DNA from: Amia ocellicauda
Taxonomy: Eukaryota > Chordata > Actinopteri > Amiiformes > Amiidae
Reading direction: 5' to 3'
DNA: 64,000 bases
Assembly (NCBI RefSeq): GCF_036373705.1
Contig: NC_089868.1
Location: forward strand, 12,153,020 to 12,217,019
The translations under genes and the position numbers were made by a program. This document shows positions 1 through 12,814 of this stretch, piece by piece. Numbering within the stretch: the first letter of the stretch is position 1; each line of letters starts with the position of its first letter. The notes beneath the pieces were generated by a model. That model made no database searches. It was not told the origin of the DNA and saw only the letters and a list, made by a program, of their open reading frames with translations.

Positions 1-441
1 CTGACTTTCAGTCGTCATCCCCCCGAGTGACATCCCACTCTAGCTGGCTTTACCTCACTCAGTCTAAATCACACTTTTGCTGAAATTGCCCAAACAGTTC
101 AAACACACATTTTTAATATCTGGTAGAAATGTGATCCTTAGATATGCCCCAAAGTGACCCTTCTGTGTACATTTCATAGTCATACACAATGTATTTGGCA
201 ACATCCTGGAGTTTTAGCAAATATCAGCAAATGAATGTCATAAACGGAAATACAAAGCTACTCAAAAACACTCCATGTAATAAAGAGACATTGAAAGACT
301 CCTGTTTAGGCAGAGGGAATACAGAAGGGTCACAATTTGTAACATACATTAAAAATTGTGGTTTCTTCTATATGGGGAAATGGGGATATGTGAAACTTCT
401 ACCTCTTTGCCCCCTTTCCTGCCTCCACCCCCCACCCTGCA

Positions 442-1148
442 TCAATACACACACACTTCTTGAATCGCCCCTGCCCCACACTGATGACACACGTCCGTCT
501 GACAGCGGAAGAGCTCCACCTTGTGCTCGAAGTGCTGGAAGGCCTTGCGTCGTTTCTTGGCAATTTTCTCATTGTCTTTCTTCCTGAAGATCTTCAGGGA
601 ATTCCCACTATACAGCTTGTTGAACACAAAGGCTTTGGGTCCGGTCCACTGCTGGAACACGTCCAAGTCAGACAGGAGGCTCTGATTGGAGTTTTCAAGA
701 CAGTCCTTGTCACAGAATGGACTGAGGGTCAAGAAGACAAGACACTGGCTCTTGTCCGCTTGAGCCATCATGAGCTTCTCCAGTACTCGGCTGTGGAGCA
801 GCTGATGCTCAGGGGACTCCAAAGTCTTCTTGAAGTACTTTGATCTCTCGGGCACAGCCGCCACCAGCTCCTTGCTCTCATACAGGGACTTCTTCTTCAG
901 CACCTGGGTCATTGCAGAGAGTGCGGTCATCAGGGGAGTCTGATTCTGGAGCTCCTCAGATCCCTTGCACACGCCCACCGAAACCACCACAGCAATGGCG
1001 AACAGCTGATCTTTGGGCCTGGCATCATGGAAACAGAGATGAGAATTGGGGTGTGAACGTCAGCCATGTCTGTGAGTGTCTGAAGCGCACCTTGACATTC
1101 ATAAACTGAGTTAGGGTCTGGCTCTCTCGTCGCCTCTCTCTATTTGCA

Positions 1149-1197
<49 letters not shown>

Positions 1198-4100
1198 GCC
1201 ACACCCTCCTTCTCTCTCTCCCTCCTTTCTTTTTGTCTCTCCTTATTTGTTCCCATTTGTCTCTCCCTTCCTCTCTCTCTCATGCTTTCTCTCAAACCCT
1301 GTGTCTTTCACTCTAGTAATCTCTGAGCTTCTGTTTTTCTCTCCTTTCCCTTTTCTATTTTTTGTTTTCCTTCTCACTCCATTTCACTCCCTCGTTCGTT
1401 CAAGACAAAATCAAATTAGCTGTGCTACTGCAATTTCCCCTTTGCTTTCGAGAAAATAAACATAATCAAACATAAAATACTCACTTTGCAATGTTCTTGC
1501 TCTTGGCAGTTTTTGGCAGCTTGCTGTGATACATGGGAGCGGGAGACAGAACATAAAACCATTTCAAGTTACATCAATACATCCCCATCAATTTGACCCG
1601 CCGACATTTGGTCCCCATGACAATTCACTACTGCAACAATTCGTTCCCGCAGCAATTCTTCCCCACAACAATTTACCAGATTAGCCTACTATACACAAAA
1701 CAATCCAAGTCTGAGGATTATAATCAGTAGACCCGTTCGCAACATGGAATAAACATAAGTCATATGAGCACACCTCAGCACACAGAGTGCAGAAAAAATC
1801 ACGACAAAAATAAGGAATCTCTTGCTTCCATAATACACAACGGTCGCGTTTGTGTAGCACAGATTTCCGCAGCACAGTTCTGCACAGAAATTCAGAGATG
1901 TTCGTTCTTCGAGTGCTGCTCCGTGACATCACAAAGCCCCACCCACAGAAATCTTTGCAGGGTTTTAGGAAGACATTTTTCAATGAGGTGCAAGTGATGT
2001 CAGACAGAGCGCAGCCACGAGTTGATGAAGCTTGGATTTGATACAAAGGAGTAATCAAGACTTTGCAAGGATGTCTGGGAAAGGATAGGAATATATAATG
2101 ATGGCAAGGGCAGGTGTAACTGGGTGTGTAGAAAGATGGCTGAAATGGGATGATTAAGGTGAAGGTGAACAACAATCCATGGGGAGATGGGATCAGGGAT
2201 GGTGACCTATTCTTTTAGCTTTCTATTTTGCCCTCTCTCCCCCACTCCCTCCATTTCTCCCTCTGCTTCTCTTCTCCTCTCTCCCCCTCCCTTCCTCTTA
2301 CGTTCCTCACATTGCCACTCCTGTCACACACTGTCTCTTTCTATCCCTCCCTCGCTTTTAGTTTCTCTCTCCCTCTCCATCCCCCACTCACCTTCTCAAC
2401 TGAGCAACAATTTTAGAAAGGGCAGTGGGGTCCACTCCATCCCCCGCCCCTGCTTCAGTAACCTCTCCTCCATCTGCCTTGTCCTGATCCTCCTCTTTCT
2501 CAGCCACATCCTCTGGCGCCTGATCATCCTGCGCAAAGCTCCGCCCCCCCAGGCACAGCAAAACAACACACAAAGCAAATCTCTGGAGGTGAGAGAATGG
2601 ACAATTATAGAAAAAATAATACAATTACACCAATATGCAACCAAAAAATTAATGTAATATATGGTAAAAATATTTGCTTTTTATATATATTACAGAAGAA
2701 AAAGTATGTTTTAAGTGAAAGTAATTCCTGACAAATGCAAATAAACCTCTCTGAAATGTGTTAATATTTACCTTAGAACAATGGTTCTCTTTCATAGACC
2801 CGGGGACCCCCCTTTGTATGAGAGAGAACCCCTGACAACTCTGTGCTGAATGGGGTCATATATACATTGAAATTCATGCCAGTAATTCATCTCAGAATAA
2901 TCAATTCTGGAATCTATTCTGTTTTTTTAATCATATGGATTGGACTCCAGCACTATATTGATCTTGAAATCGATATGAATATTTTTAGTAATTGATAAAA
3001 AGCAGACACAATGAGAGTGCAAAAAGCTTTAATTAATTAATACAAACCATTACATACATTAAAATTCCCAAAATACTTGGGTATTGCATTACAGGATTTA
3101 GCCGATTTGTTGCGTCATCATGAAATACTAATCACACGTTAAACTGTACAAGCTTAATTCAGTCACTACCATTGCGCTCAATGTAAAACATTCAAGACAA
3201 TAAATATTGGTACAGGATTCTTGCCTTCTAAGCGAAGTGATTCGTTTATATTTACACCAATCAGCCATAACATTATGACCACCTGCCTAATATTGTGTAG
3301 GTCCCCCTTTTGCTGCCAAAAGAGCCCTGACCCATCGAGGCATGGACTCCACTAGACCTCTGAAGGTGTGCTGTGGTATCTGGCACCAAGACGTTAGCAG
3401 CAGATCCTGTAAGCTGCGAGGTGGGGCCTCCATGGATCGGACTTGTTTGTCCAGCACATCTCACAGATGCTCGATTGGATTTGGGGAACACCCCAAAAGA
3501 GCTGCAGTTTTGGAGATGCTCTGACCCAGTCGTGTAGCCAACACAATTTGGACCTCGTCAAAGTTGCTCAGATCCTTACGATTGCCCATTTTTCCTGCTA
3601 CTAACACATCAACTTTGAGGACAAAATGTTCACTTGCTGCCTAATATATCCCACCAACTGACAGGTGCCATGATAACGAGATTATCAGTGTTATTCACTT
3701 CACCTGTCAGTGGTCATAATGTTATGGCTGATCGGTGTATGTATTTTATTAAGTGTTGATAAAATGAAACATTCACACATTCATACACTTTAACATTATT
3801 TTTACAGATTTCAATTTTAATTAGTGTATCTGATATGCAAGAAAACGGTATAGCTGTAGCTTTGAGTTTCTAATAGAATTCATCTGCTTATTATTATGTA
3901 CTGTATATGTGTGTAATAAACTGAGCTTTATTTAAGTTTACATAATTGTTTAATTGGTTTGTAGCCAACCACATAATCCAACAATAATTAAATCTTGATA
4001 AAGTCTTGCATGTAGCCCCAGAATAGTTTTAATAGTTATTTTGATATTACACATGTATGTGTGTATATTTGTATTTTCTTAATATTAATGATACAATATT

Positions 4101-4224
4101 ATCATTACTAATACTATTACAATACTACCAATACTAATGATGATAACAATAATAATATCAAGACTACTAATAGTGTTATAACCAGATGGCTTGTTGATTC
4201 AGTGGCTCTGTCAATACTCACCAT
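442..4224 (-). CDS. Secreted protein of unknown function, 269 aa, four exons
   Basis: Function not recognised. Exons on the minus strand: the ATG alone at 4224-4222 (donor GTGAGT), 2582-2392, 1523-1485 (39 nt) and 1018-442 (stop TGA at 444-442). All four join in frame with GT-AG borders to give 269 aa. Residues 1-18 ([18 protein letters not shown]) are a clear signal peptide. Residues 19-50 form an acidic linker, and residues 66-81 are Lys-rich. The C-terminal exon is a compact domain with a hydrophobic strand ([12 protein letters not shown]), then [10 protein letters not shown], then a strand running into SPFCDKDC, and a Cys/His-rich tail. The order strand, His helix, strand with Pro-x-Cys-x3-Cys resembles the cytidine-deaminase fold, but the catalytic Glu position of HxE is Arg, so an inactive or different fold is possible (inference, weak). 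A TATA-like box lies about 60 bp upstream of the ATG. The exon model is strong and the function is open. Confidence 0.75.
1149..1192. repeat. (CT)n microsatellite in intron 3 of the secreted-protein gene
   Basis: A run of CT dinucleotides, followed to about 1300 by imperfect pyrimidine-rich sequence. It lies between the 39-nt exon (1523-1485) and the last exon (from 1018). Confidence 0.9.
3253..3739. mobile_element. Non-autonomous Tc1/mariner-like element with 27-bp inverted ends
   Basis: The left end CACCAATCAGCCATAACATT is mirrored at the right end (AATGTTATGGCTGATCGGTG), and each end is flanked by TA as in Tc1/mariner target duplications. The interior is about 430 bp with no intact transposase. 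It sits in the first intron of the secreted-protein gene. The family is common in fish genomes (recalled, not searched). Confidence 0.7.
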
Positions 4225-4278
4225 TGCTGTGTTGTCTTCGGGTCTGTATCTGGGGTCTGAGTGGGAACCAACACAGGG

Positions 4279-4287
4279 TTATTATAG
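4279..4287 (-). promoter_or_regulatory. TATA-like box of the secreted-protein gene
   Basis: The minus strand reads CTATAATAA here, about 55-65 bp upstream of the ATG, which is compatible with a start of transcription near 4250 and a short 5' leader. Position is the only support. Confidence 0.35.
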
Positions 4288-4559
4288 TGGAGTCAGAGGG
4301 AAGAAAAGACTTGTCCTGCCTCTCTCTCTGTTTGACAGCCCCTCCCTCCTTCCATCTGTCTCTCTCTGTGGGTCTCACTCACGGGCGAGGGTATTAATAT
4401 TGCCTCCTGTGCATGTTCCTGTCCTTAGTTATTCCCACTCCACTCCAAATCTCACTCTCTCCCTTTTATGGTCTCTCTCACTCCCTCTCTCTGTCTCACT
4501 CTCTTTTATTATTAATATTATTATATTTCTTATCCAGGGCAACAATATATCACATTATT

Positions 4560-4885
4560 TACATACATTAATAAAGTAGCTTAATATGCAGAAAGATCCC
4601 ATTTGACCAGACAATACTTGATCTCTTTGGACCCTTGCATTAAATAAGTAAAATTGCTTTGCATGTGCCAGACAGAGAGATGGAGCTGAATAGATAGAAA
4701 GGAGTGCGATAGAGAGAAAAACAAATAGAGCTCCAGAGAGAGGAGTGAACAGATAAACATACAGAGAGATAGAGTGAAAGACCTACAGAGAGGACTTTAT
4801 TTGAGTTCTGTCTTATCAGGCTAATTTATGAAACAATGAACAGTGAGGCTCACTTAATCACTTTTTTACTTAATTGCTTGTATTG
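4560..4885. repeat. Direct duplicate, copy 1 (partner at 9290-9600)
   Basis: About 300 bp shares long collinear stretches with 9290-9600, for example ATCCCATTTGACCAGACAAT, GAGCTCCAGAGAGA and GGCTCACTTAATCACTTT. Copy 1 lies just upstream of the secreted-protein promoter. There is no coding potential. Confidence 0.7.
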
Positions 4886-6370
4886 ACTATTCATTGCTAT
4901 TCTTTTTGGCTCATTCACTTGTGTTATTTTCATTTGTATCATTATTGCCGATTATCATTAAGGTGTGCATTTTATTTTACTCTGTGTTTCAATAATTATT
5001 TAATTGTTCACTTGTATATTTTCCTTTGAACATCACCTGCTCCCCACGCTCTGCCTGTTAACGCACCTGCTCCCCGACACTCCGAGAGAGGTTTAGCCCT
5101 ATAAAAAGAGGGCTGGAGCAGGACAAAGGAGATTTGACCTCTGATTGCAAGCACAAGCCCGAGCACGAGCACAAGCACTAGCTCCAGAGAGGGGACGCTG
5201 GACCTGAGCACGGGAGTTCTTTGAAGGACTGAAATGGCATAATTGCATTGGAAGGATCCCTAGAACAGAAGACTGTGGAAAGTTGATTATACTGGCTTAT
5301 TTGGCAATCACTCTTGTTTACATAGACCTGTGATAAAAACAAGAAATGAGAACTGAGATGATGTGAAATGTAGCAAAACATTTTATACATTTCCAGTCTG
5401 TTGCTGAGGTCTCTGGTATCTTCTCCCCAGCATAGCAACCCCATCTCTCCTCTTATAAAGACATTATAATATTATACTATATTCCAACAAAGGCACATTC
5501 TATACACCTACCTGGTGTGGTTTGTCTTCCAGCCTTCCCTTATGTGGTGGTGTGGGTCCAGTGGTGCAGTGGCTCCCCTGAGGAGAATACAGTCAGTCAA
5601 GGCAAGGGGCGCAGACAGCACAAGTGAAGGACACTGCCTTGCCTGTGCCTGGCTGTATCCAGCGACTGGCCCTGGAGGCCATGCTGGTAAAGAGGAGGAA
5701 GACCACGGAGCGCAGCTTCTGGGAGATAAGCAAATTCTGTTCAGGACAGTGCTATTATTTTATTTTTCTGTTCTTTTGAGAATTTAGGAGGGGGAGTTTG
5801 TATTAGGATTAGGGGGATGCTTTTGTAGTTTTTAGGATTAGATAGAGCAGCCATAACTTTGATCTTTTAGGAACAGTTTTTATATTTAATTTCAGAGCCC
5901 AGTGAATTTAAGGCTGTTTAGAATAGAATCATAATTTGGTTCTCCCTGGATATATCTATACCATTCATAGAGTATCCTTGCCTTGCCTCTGAAAGTGAAT
6001 ACTGTCATCAATAAATTCTGTTCACATGCCCGGCACACAGACAACAGGGTAAAGTGTAAAGTGTGTCGAAGCTGCATGTGGAGAGCGTACATTTAGATGG
6101 TGTTTGAGGTCCCTCCTCATTAAGTACTAGGCGTGCCGTAGTCGGCTCATTAGTGCACGGGTGCCATCTCCAGCTGTAGACCCGGTGACATACCTTTATC
6201 ATACAAAATGGTATGGCACAAACCACAACGGACAGGAGAAGGGAGAGAGAAAGTGGGGGAGGTCTAAGTGAGGTGCAGAGGGGTGTGTTTCAGGGAGAGG
6301 GAGTGGGTGAGAGAGAAATAAACGTACTCAGATCTTTCATTTGAAACATTTAGTTAATAGTTTATGCTCT
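4886..6370. other. No gene recognised; promoter-like TATAAAAAG at about 5100
   Basis: Mixed-composition sequence. On the plus strand, CCTATAAAAAGAGGG near 5098-5112 follows a GC-richer stretch and resembles an LTR or promoter TATA box. No open frame with exon signals was found downstream, and no family was recognised. Confidence 0.3.
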
Positions 6371-6372
6371 GC

Positions 6373-6985
6373 CTTACAAAAGTATTCAGACCCTCTCACA
6401 ATATTCACATTTTGTGGCTTTAAAGCTTGCAGTCAGAACACTATGAAGTAGGCATTAATGTGTGTTATATACACAGTCTTCTCCACACATTCAAAGCAAA
6501 AACAGAAATAAGTAGAGACTTCATATAAAAATAAATCAGGATTGCACAAGTATTCTAATTATTCTAAGTATTCTAAATTAATTTAGATGGCCATAAGAAG
6601 CCACATAATTAGTTATTGGCATCTGTCTGTGTGCAAATTGTAGTTCTCATGATGTCAGAATACAAACCCCTGTCTCTGTGAGGTTCCTCAGTCAGGAAGT
6701 AAATTTTAAGTCTCAACCATAAAGGCAAGGCAAGTCAGGGATAAAATAATTTTAAATCATCAAGAAATGGAAGGTGCATTGTACCACCTAGCCACTGTCT
6801 AGATCAGACCATCCCTTTAAACTGAGCAGCTGGGCAAGGAGGAAACTGGTGAGGGATGTAACTTTGAGGGTAAAGACAGCTTTGAAAGAACTACAGAGTT
6901 CAATGGCTGAGATAAATGAAAAAAATGTGAATCAGTCAACAATATCCAGAACACTTCACAAAAACTAGCCTGTATTGTAGGCCTT
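6373..6985 (+). mobile_element. Decayed Tc1-like transposon remnant
   Basis: It starts with TTACAAAAGTATTCAGACCC, a typical Tc1-like terminus. It then contains stretches recalled from the coding part of fish Tc1 elements (GAGCAGCTGGGCAAGGAGGA, GAACTACAGAGTTCAATGGC). No open reading frame survives and no matching right terminus was seen. Confidence 0.55.
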
Positions 6986-7289
6986 ATCTTACTCTTATGT
7001 CTTCAGTTTGAGCATTAAAGTGTTGGATACAATAATGTTTATGAATTTTGTAACTTCACAAAATGGGACAGCATAGGAACGGTCTAAACACGTTTGCAAG
7101 ACACGGCATATAAGTGAGTGAGTGAGACAGGAGGTACACAGATGGTTGTGCTTTACAATTAAAATAGTCTGTGAATATGTGCCACGGGAGGTAGTGTCAC
7201 GAGCAGGGCATGACTGGCCTTAATCACTTGATTATTTAATTATTGATTGTTGGGGTTTTCCTTCTGGTGGCCACTCCCAGATACGCAAC

Positions 7290-7339
7290 CTGAAAAGATA
7301 CATTTTGTAAGTCGCCCTGGATAAGGGCGTCTGCCAAGA

Positions 7340-7396
<57 letters not shown>
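7290..7396 (+). repeat. SINE 3' tail followed by (TAA)n
   Basis: GTAAGTCGCCCTGGATAAGGGCGTCTGCCAAG at 7304-7340 (described here by position) is the L2-like tail shared by many fish SINEs. It runs directly into about 19 TAA units, the usual junction for these elements. Confidence 0.75.
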
Positions 7397-7397
<1 letters not shown>

Positions 7398-7399
7398 TA

Positions 7400-9285
7400 G
7401 GATGAGACATTATTATTTCAATTTGCACAATAATAACTACTTCTGTCAAGGGACATTACCTACTTCGATTTCCTTGTGATTCCTGGTCAGTCAGCGTGGT
7501 GCCAGTCCGGGTTTTGCCTGGCCCAAACAGCTACCGTCCTTGGAGGGTCTATAGATTAAGCACGTTCTGCAGCAGGCATCTCACCAGGGGCAATTCGAGA
7601 ATTTTGAAAATTGCGGGGGCCATAAGGGGGAAATGAGTCCATCCCTGAGCATTTGTTCAGTGCAAGAGGGAATGGTATTAGTGAACAAAATAGGGTCCCC
7701 TTAATGTGCAAAAATAAAGAATATGCCTCATTGGACAGAATGGGTACACAACCCCCCCAAAATCACTGGAATGCATCTTTAAGAAGCCCATTTTAACCCA
7801 TTAGCTAAAGTTTCTGCTTCACTGACAATTAGTTGAGAAAACCAGAGCTTGCTAGGGTTACCAAACCTGAACTTCCAATAAAGAGGACACTTCAAAAGGT
7901 GGGAGTGGCAGTGGGGGGGCTGGAGCTAAGTGTTATGACCTCAAAAAATCTCATCTCATCTCAACCTATCTTTTCCTTTTGTAAACTGTTAACACCCCAG
8001 CTAAATAAAACGTTCCTTATTGGTTGTTGAAGTCTTTACAGACGTAAGTCATTTATTAATAACCAATAGTTGTTCATAAAACCATGACATCAGTGAACAC
8101 TATCACCTTAAACATCATCATTCATACATGATGGAATGGTAGCATTGCAGGAGTGGAAGGGTTAAACAGGCACCCGGGAACTGTAGTGTTGGAAAAAGAT
8201 CAAGGCAAATCTCAGACATTTTTAGATCCAGCTGGACGGAGATTAAAGGACTGAAAAGTCTGTTAAATACTGGCTATATGGTAACCCAAAGATAGTGTAG
8301 TTTAACTATCACCATTGAGTAAATTGTCAGTGTTATAGCAGGAATAAAATTCAGGATAACAAGAGTATTTAAATGATCGATTTACCATAAACTGTATTGT
8401 CTTGAAAGTAACCTGTAGTGTGTCAGTGGCTGTGTGCATGCGGAGCAAATACAGTGTATTTGTTTACAGTAAGGGGGAAAATAGTTTTTATATTAATAGC
8501 TTTTACTAGATCATTTAGTTATTATTTCTACCCCAGGCACCATGCTCCTGCCTCCAGGCCCCCGTGATCCCCTCGCCTGAGTAAGCCCCCCCGGATACAT
8601 TTTCACCCGACAGAAGGAGAGAGACGGAAAGGGAGACCAGGATTTGGGAGCAGCAGCGAAATCTAAATCCCACTTGAGAGGGAATCTATGACACGCTGCA
8701 GCCGAGGAGGAGGCTGTGTCAGGATGGGATACTTGGGCTAAAGACAGTGGACCTATAGCTCATGGTTATTACCAAGTGGAAGAGGGCCTGGAGAGTGTGA
8801 TTGAAGTCTACATCCACCTTCTGTCGGGTATATCATCGAAGGCTTTAGGCTGGTCCGGTCCAGGTATAGGAAAAGACACAAGCAGTCAGTGTATCTGTTA
8901 ATCAGTCTTATTTTTAAGGGACTGGGTCAGAGCATTGAGCTCAGCTGAGGCACAATTACGCACAGACAAGACTGGGACAGACCAGGATAGGACACAGACA
9001 TGCAGACACACAAACGTACACAGACATATGGACAGAAAGGCAAGACACAGTCAGATTCGGCCAGAGACAAAGAGCGATAAACAAGAACAAGAGGACACAT
9101 GTAGGTACACAGATACAGATAGAGATGCATAGAGAACCAGAATGAGACCAAGACATAGAGACTGCTGCATGTATTTTTTGCATTTATAATTAAGTAGCAG
9201 ACCCCTGTGTATCAAGGGGCTTCCTTAAACAATGCAGAGGATTTCCATGCCATCTTACAGAAATATTAATGAGAAGCTCAACAAT
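7400..9285. other. No gene recognised
   Basis: No exon with splice signals was found. 8930-9150 is a degenerate purine-rich stretch with repeated CAGACA/ACACAG words. The open frames here are short, unspliced and unlike known proteins. Confidence 0.4.
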
Positions 9286-9289
9286 ATAG

Positions 9290-9600
9290 GAACATAAAGT
9301 AACCTAATATGCAGCGAGATCCCATTTGACCAGACAATACAAGTTCACTTTGCATCCTTGTACAAAATGTGCAGAATTGCTTTGGATGTGATACACAGCT
9401 GAAAAAATAGAGAGGAGTGTGATACAGAAAAACAAAGAGCTCCAGAGAGAGAGAGGAGTGGAGAGATAGAGACAAACAGAGAGGACTTTGTGAGTGCAGC
9501 ATTTTCAGGTTAATGTATGACATTGAGCAATGAACAGTACCTATCACAGGGGTTACAAGGCTCACTTAATCACTTTATTGCTTACAGTTCTCGATTGTTT
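9290..9600. repeat. Direct duplicate, copy 2 (partner at 4560-4885)
   Basis: Collinear with 4560-4885 in the same orientation. No second copy of the secreted-protein exons was found next to it, so only the flank appears to be duplicated. Confidence 0.7.
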
Positions 9601-10844
9601 GAATACATCTCAAAACAGAATTAACTTTCAAAACAATTAACGCGCCAAAAAACTGAAATACGTTTGGTCAAAATGACCAATCCTTTGCAAAATGCACAGA
9701 TAGGGGAAACTAAGGTGGCGGCTCTCCCTGGGCCACGTGGCGCATGGAGTGAGGTCAGGGAAGAGGCAGCTGGAGAACCACAGATAAGTACTTCTCTCAC
9801 GCTCCAACAGAGTACCCTTGTGCACGTTCCTATCTCTCCCTCCCAGCTGCCTGAGTCCAGTCTCCAGAGTGCCTTCCACTGCAGAGCGACCCCATATCAG
9901 TAGCACTGCAAGGTAAGAGAAAGAAAAGTGTGTTTTGTCTGATGTGTCATTTAAATTCTCTTTTCTTTGTTCTGGGTGCTCAGTGGATGAAAGCCAAGAC
10001 AAGGGATTCTCCCTTCGGTGGACGCGGGGTGGAGGGAGCTAGATACAAGGGCACTAAGGGTCGGCTGGCTATCTCAAGGGTTACTCTAAATTCTTATTCC
10101 AAAGTAAACATAGCTTCGTTCGCTGGCCTTCCTCACAGCAATGCTCAGCAACCCAACACTTGTGGACCTCGCAGCTCTCAGTCCTGTCTTTTCCAAAGAT
10201 CTCTTCCGCACTGTCCACCTGAGTCTCCAGCTCACTCAGCTTCCTCACTCTATTTGTGCTGTTGCTGTCCTCTCCTTAGTCGAAGTGCAGTATAAACTTA
10301 TCAAAATGTATCACTGAAGTCACGGATGCTTTGATGAACCGATTCTGAAATTCGGTTCAACATGACTCAATACATTCACTTTCCCATTTCAGACAGAGAT
10401 CACGTAAAGACCCAACATGAGTTGTACAATATGTCTGGAATTCCAAAGGTCATGGGATTAATGGACTACAACAAAACATACACGTTTATCGGGCGGTGTT
10501 ACGTCTTGACTTCCATCCACTGCAAACCCGAGCGCATATGCCTCATTTAAATATGGCGTTTCTTTGCAAATTAGCTGAATTAATTACAGCTGCACTGATT
10601 TCAGTAAGAAGCGTACAGGTAGTCCCAGGGGAAACAGGTGATTGGCTAATTGTAAACTGAATAAACCAAACATGTGGCAATAATAATGAAATAATAAAGC
10701 AATTTGTGAAACACAAACTATATAGTGAAAATTGATAAATATATAAACAATAATACATGAAGTGCATAAAAAGGAATAATGAATTTAGAAAATAAACCAG
10801 TAAATAAATAGAAAGAAATTGTAAAAAACAACATCATTCTGATA

Positions 10845-12150
10845 ATGAGCTGTCACACCGTCTGTGACACTCATTCCTTCTATCATTTTACTCCTGCCAT
10901 TGACAAGAAAGCTGCTCCTTTATACATATTCTTGGTGGGAGCTGCGCACATGAAGAAGAATGCCTCACTAGCTTGGACTCCCCAATGTCTGGAGGCTTTT
11001 GAGGGTAGGCTAGTTAGTGCACCCATTTTATGCTATGCAGACTTTTCTCAGCCTTTTGTCTTATATACAGATGCCAGCCTGGATGGTCTAGGAGCAGTCT
11101 TGTCACAAGTTCAGGAAGGAATGGAGCACATTATTGCCTACACAAGCTGCAGCCTGCACCCTCCCGAAAGGAATGATAAAAATGACAGCTCCAACTGTTG
11201 GTCCTAAAATGGCCAAAAGACTAAGGACTTTCTCTGGGGAGCTTCCTTCGTGGTGTACACAGACAACAATCCCCTAGTCCATCTAAGTACAGCCTGGCTG
11301 GGGGCAGTTGAGCAGAGGTGGATGACTCAATTATCCAACCATGATTTTGAAATCAAATATTGTCCGGGCCGGAACAACCAGAACACCAACATTTTGTCTA
11401 GGTTGCCGGGAGAAGTGCTGTATGAGGGCTTTGACCAAGTGCAGGCTGTGGCAGCAGTGAATAGGACAGTGCTAACAAGGGCAGAGGAGGGAAAGGATTT
11501 CCCCTGGGTCCAGTGGCAACAAGAGGACTGGGCAATATAGCAGGTAAGGGAGTGGGTAGTCGCTAGGTGGCGACCCTCCCCTGCTGTCCAGCAGTCATTG
11601 GCCACCGAGACCAAACAGATCCTGCAGTAGTGGCCAGAGCTGAGTCTACCAGGGCCTCCTGGTATGGGGAAAGTCATCTCTCCGCAAAGGAACAGCCCAC
11701 ATCATCATTCCATGGAGCCTCAGGAAGGAGCTGTGGATAAGATACCATGAGTGGGCTATTCATGTAAGTAGCCTCTGGACTCTATCCATCTTGTGGAAGT
11801 GCACCCAGTGCTCCTTGGCAAACATGCTACGCCTGGGCCATCCCAGTTCGTAATTCAACAACCGCAGCTACAGTAATAGCCCTAAGGAATGCTGTAATTC
11901 AGTTGCTTGGGTGCCCAGAAAAGTTCCTTAGTGATCGCGGAGCCAACTTTGAGGCCCAGTTAATGGCAGACTTGAGGGAATATGTATGGGGTAAGGAAGA
12001 GCAGGACTTATAGGCTGGTTGTTGACAGCTTTGACCTGGAGTGGAGGCTCGCAGGGGAGAAGAGGGAGTCCAAGTCGTCTGACTGTAGCACGGTGGATAA
12101 AGTTCCCTGCCGAACCGAATCCAACAAGGCAGAAGCAAAGATGCTCTTAG
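10845..12150 (+). mobile_element. Ty3/gypsy retrotransposon remnant (RNase H and integrase region)
   Basis: Plus-strand open pieces encode an RNase H start (FVLYTDASLDGLGAVLSQ near 11055-11110), then VYTDNNPLVHL (11250-) and FEIKYCPGRNNQNTNILSRL, which are typical Ty3/gypsy RNase H and tether motifs. Further on, SDRGANFEAQLM (about 11930-11970) matches an integrase-core motif. Frames are broken by stops at about 11205 and 11538 and by frame shifts, so this is a dead copy. The LTR-like block at 12389-12809 follows in the expected 3' position. Confidence 0.75.
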
Positions 12151-12388
12151 AATCCCACATGACCCTAACTCGTATTAAACTTTGAGAAAGAGTCAGAAGT
12201 GGGCATAATTCAGTGTTCACAGTGGGGTCTGGGGAAACACATTGATGGACTGGACAAGCCTCACGAAAATGACCTGCATGGCCACAGTACAGACAGACGC
12301 ACTGTTGTAGGTTGTGTGTACTTGTAACAACTCTGCTGGGTCCATAGTTTATTACGGGGAAGTTGGCTGTAAGGATGGGGATCGCTGG

Positions 12389-12809
12389 GTGTGGTGATCC
12401 CAGATGCAGAGCACAATGAACAAGTCAATTTGGGCGAGGGGTCGAATGCCGGCAAATGGGAACAACAAGGGCAAAGCTAAACTCCAGGTCAAGGGCACTA
12501 GCTGGCTGGTCCGGAGAATCCAAGAATCAGGGATCGAAGGACAAAAGCAGAGGACTGGTACACGAGAAAACAATACCAGAGATAAGGCTCGGAAATGTGA
12601 CTATAGAGATGACAAGACTTCGCGATGAAGGCTGGGAACAAAGGGCTATATATACACAAGGGGTAATTAGCAGGAAACTAGGAGCAGGTAAGTTGAGAAA
12701 CGAGAGACGAGGTCTCATAAATCAATAATGAGGTGAGTGAAGTGATGATCATGGGAAAACACTGTGGCAAGGGTAGCCTCTGCCGGTGATCATGGGTAGC
12801 GGTTGTAAC
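12389..12809. repeat. LTR-like block after the gypsy remnant
   Basis: It begins TGTGGTGATCCCAG and ends GGTTGTAACA (TG...CA type), and contains GGGCTATATATACAC as a TATA-like core. Composition and internal words (AGGTCAAGGGC, TCAATAATGAGGTGA, GGGGTATATATACA) resemble the blocks at 30021-30412 and, more weakly, 45611-46136, so these may be LTRs of one gypsy family. Confidence 0.45.
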
Positions 12810-12814
12810 AAAAA

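Noticed and set aside
1144..1459. Plus-strand open frames rich in Leu and Ser
   Set aside because: They are translations of the (CT)n microsatellite and the pyrimidine-rich intron of the secreted-protein gene.
3273..3491. Minus-strand 72-aa frame
   Set aside because: It lies wholly inside the TA-flanked non-autonomous transposon, and the same translation is expected from every copy of that repeat.
7240..7449. Minus-strand frame with a long poly-Leu run
   Set aside because: The poly-Leu comes from the (TAA)n tract after a SINE tail; there are no splice signals or homology.
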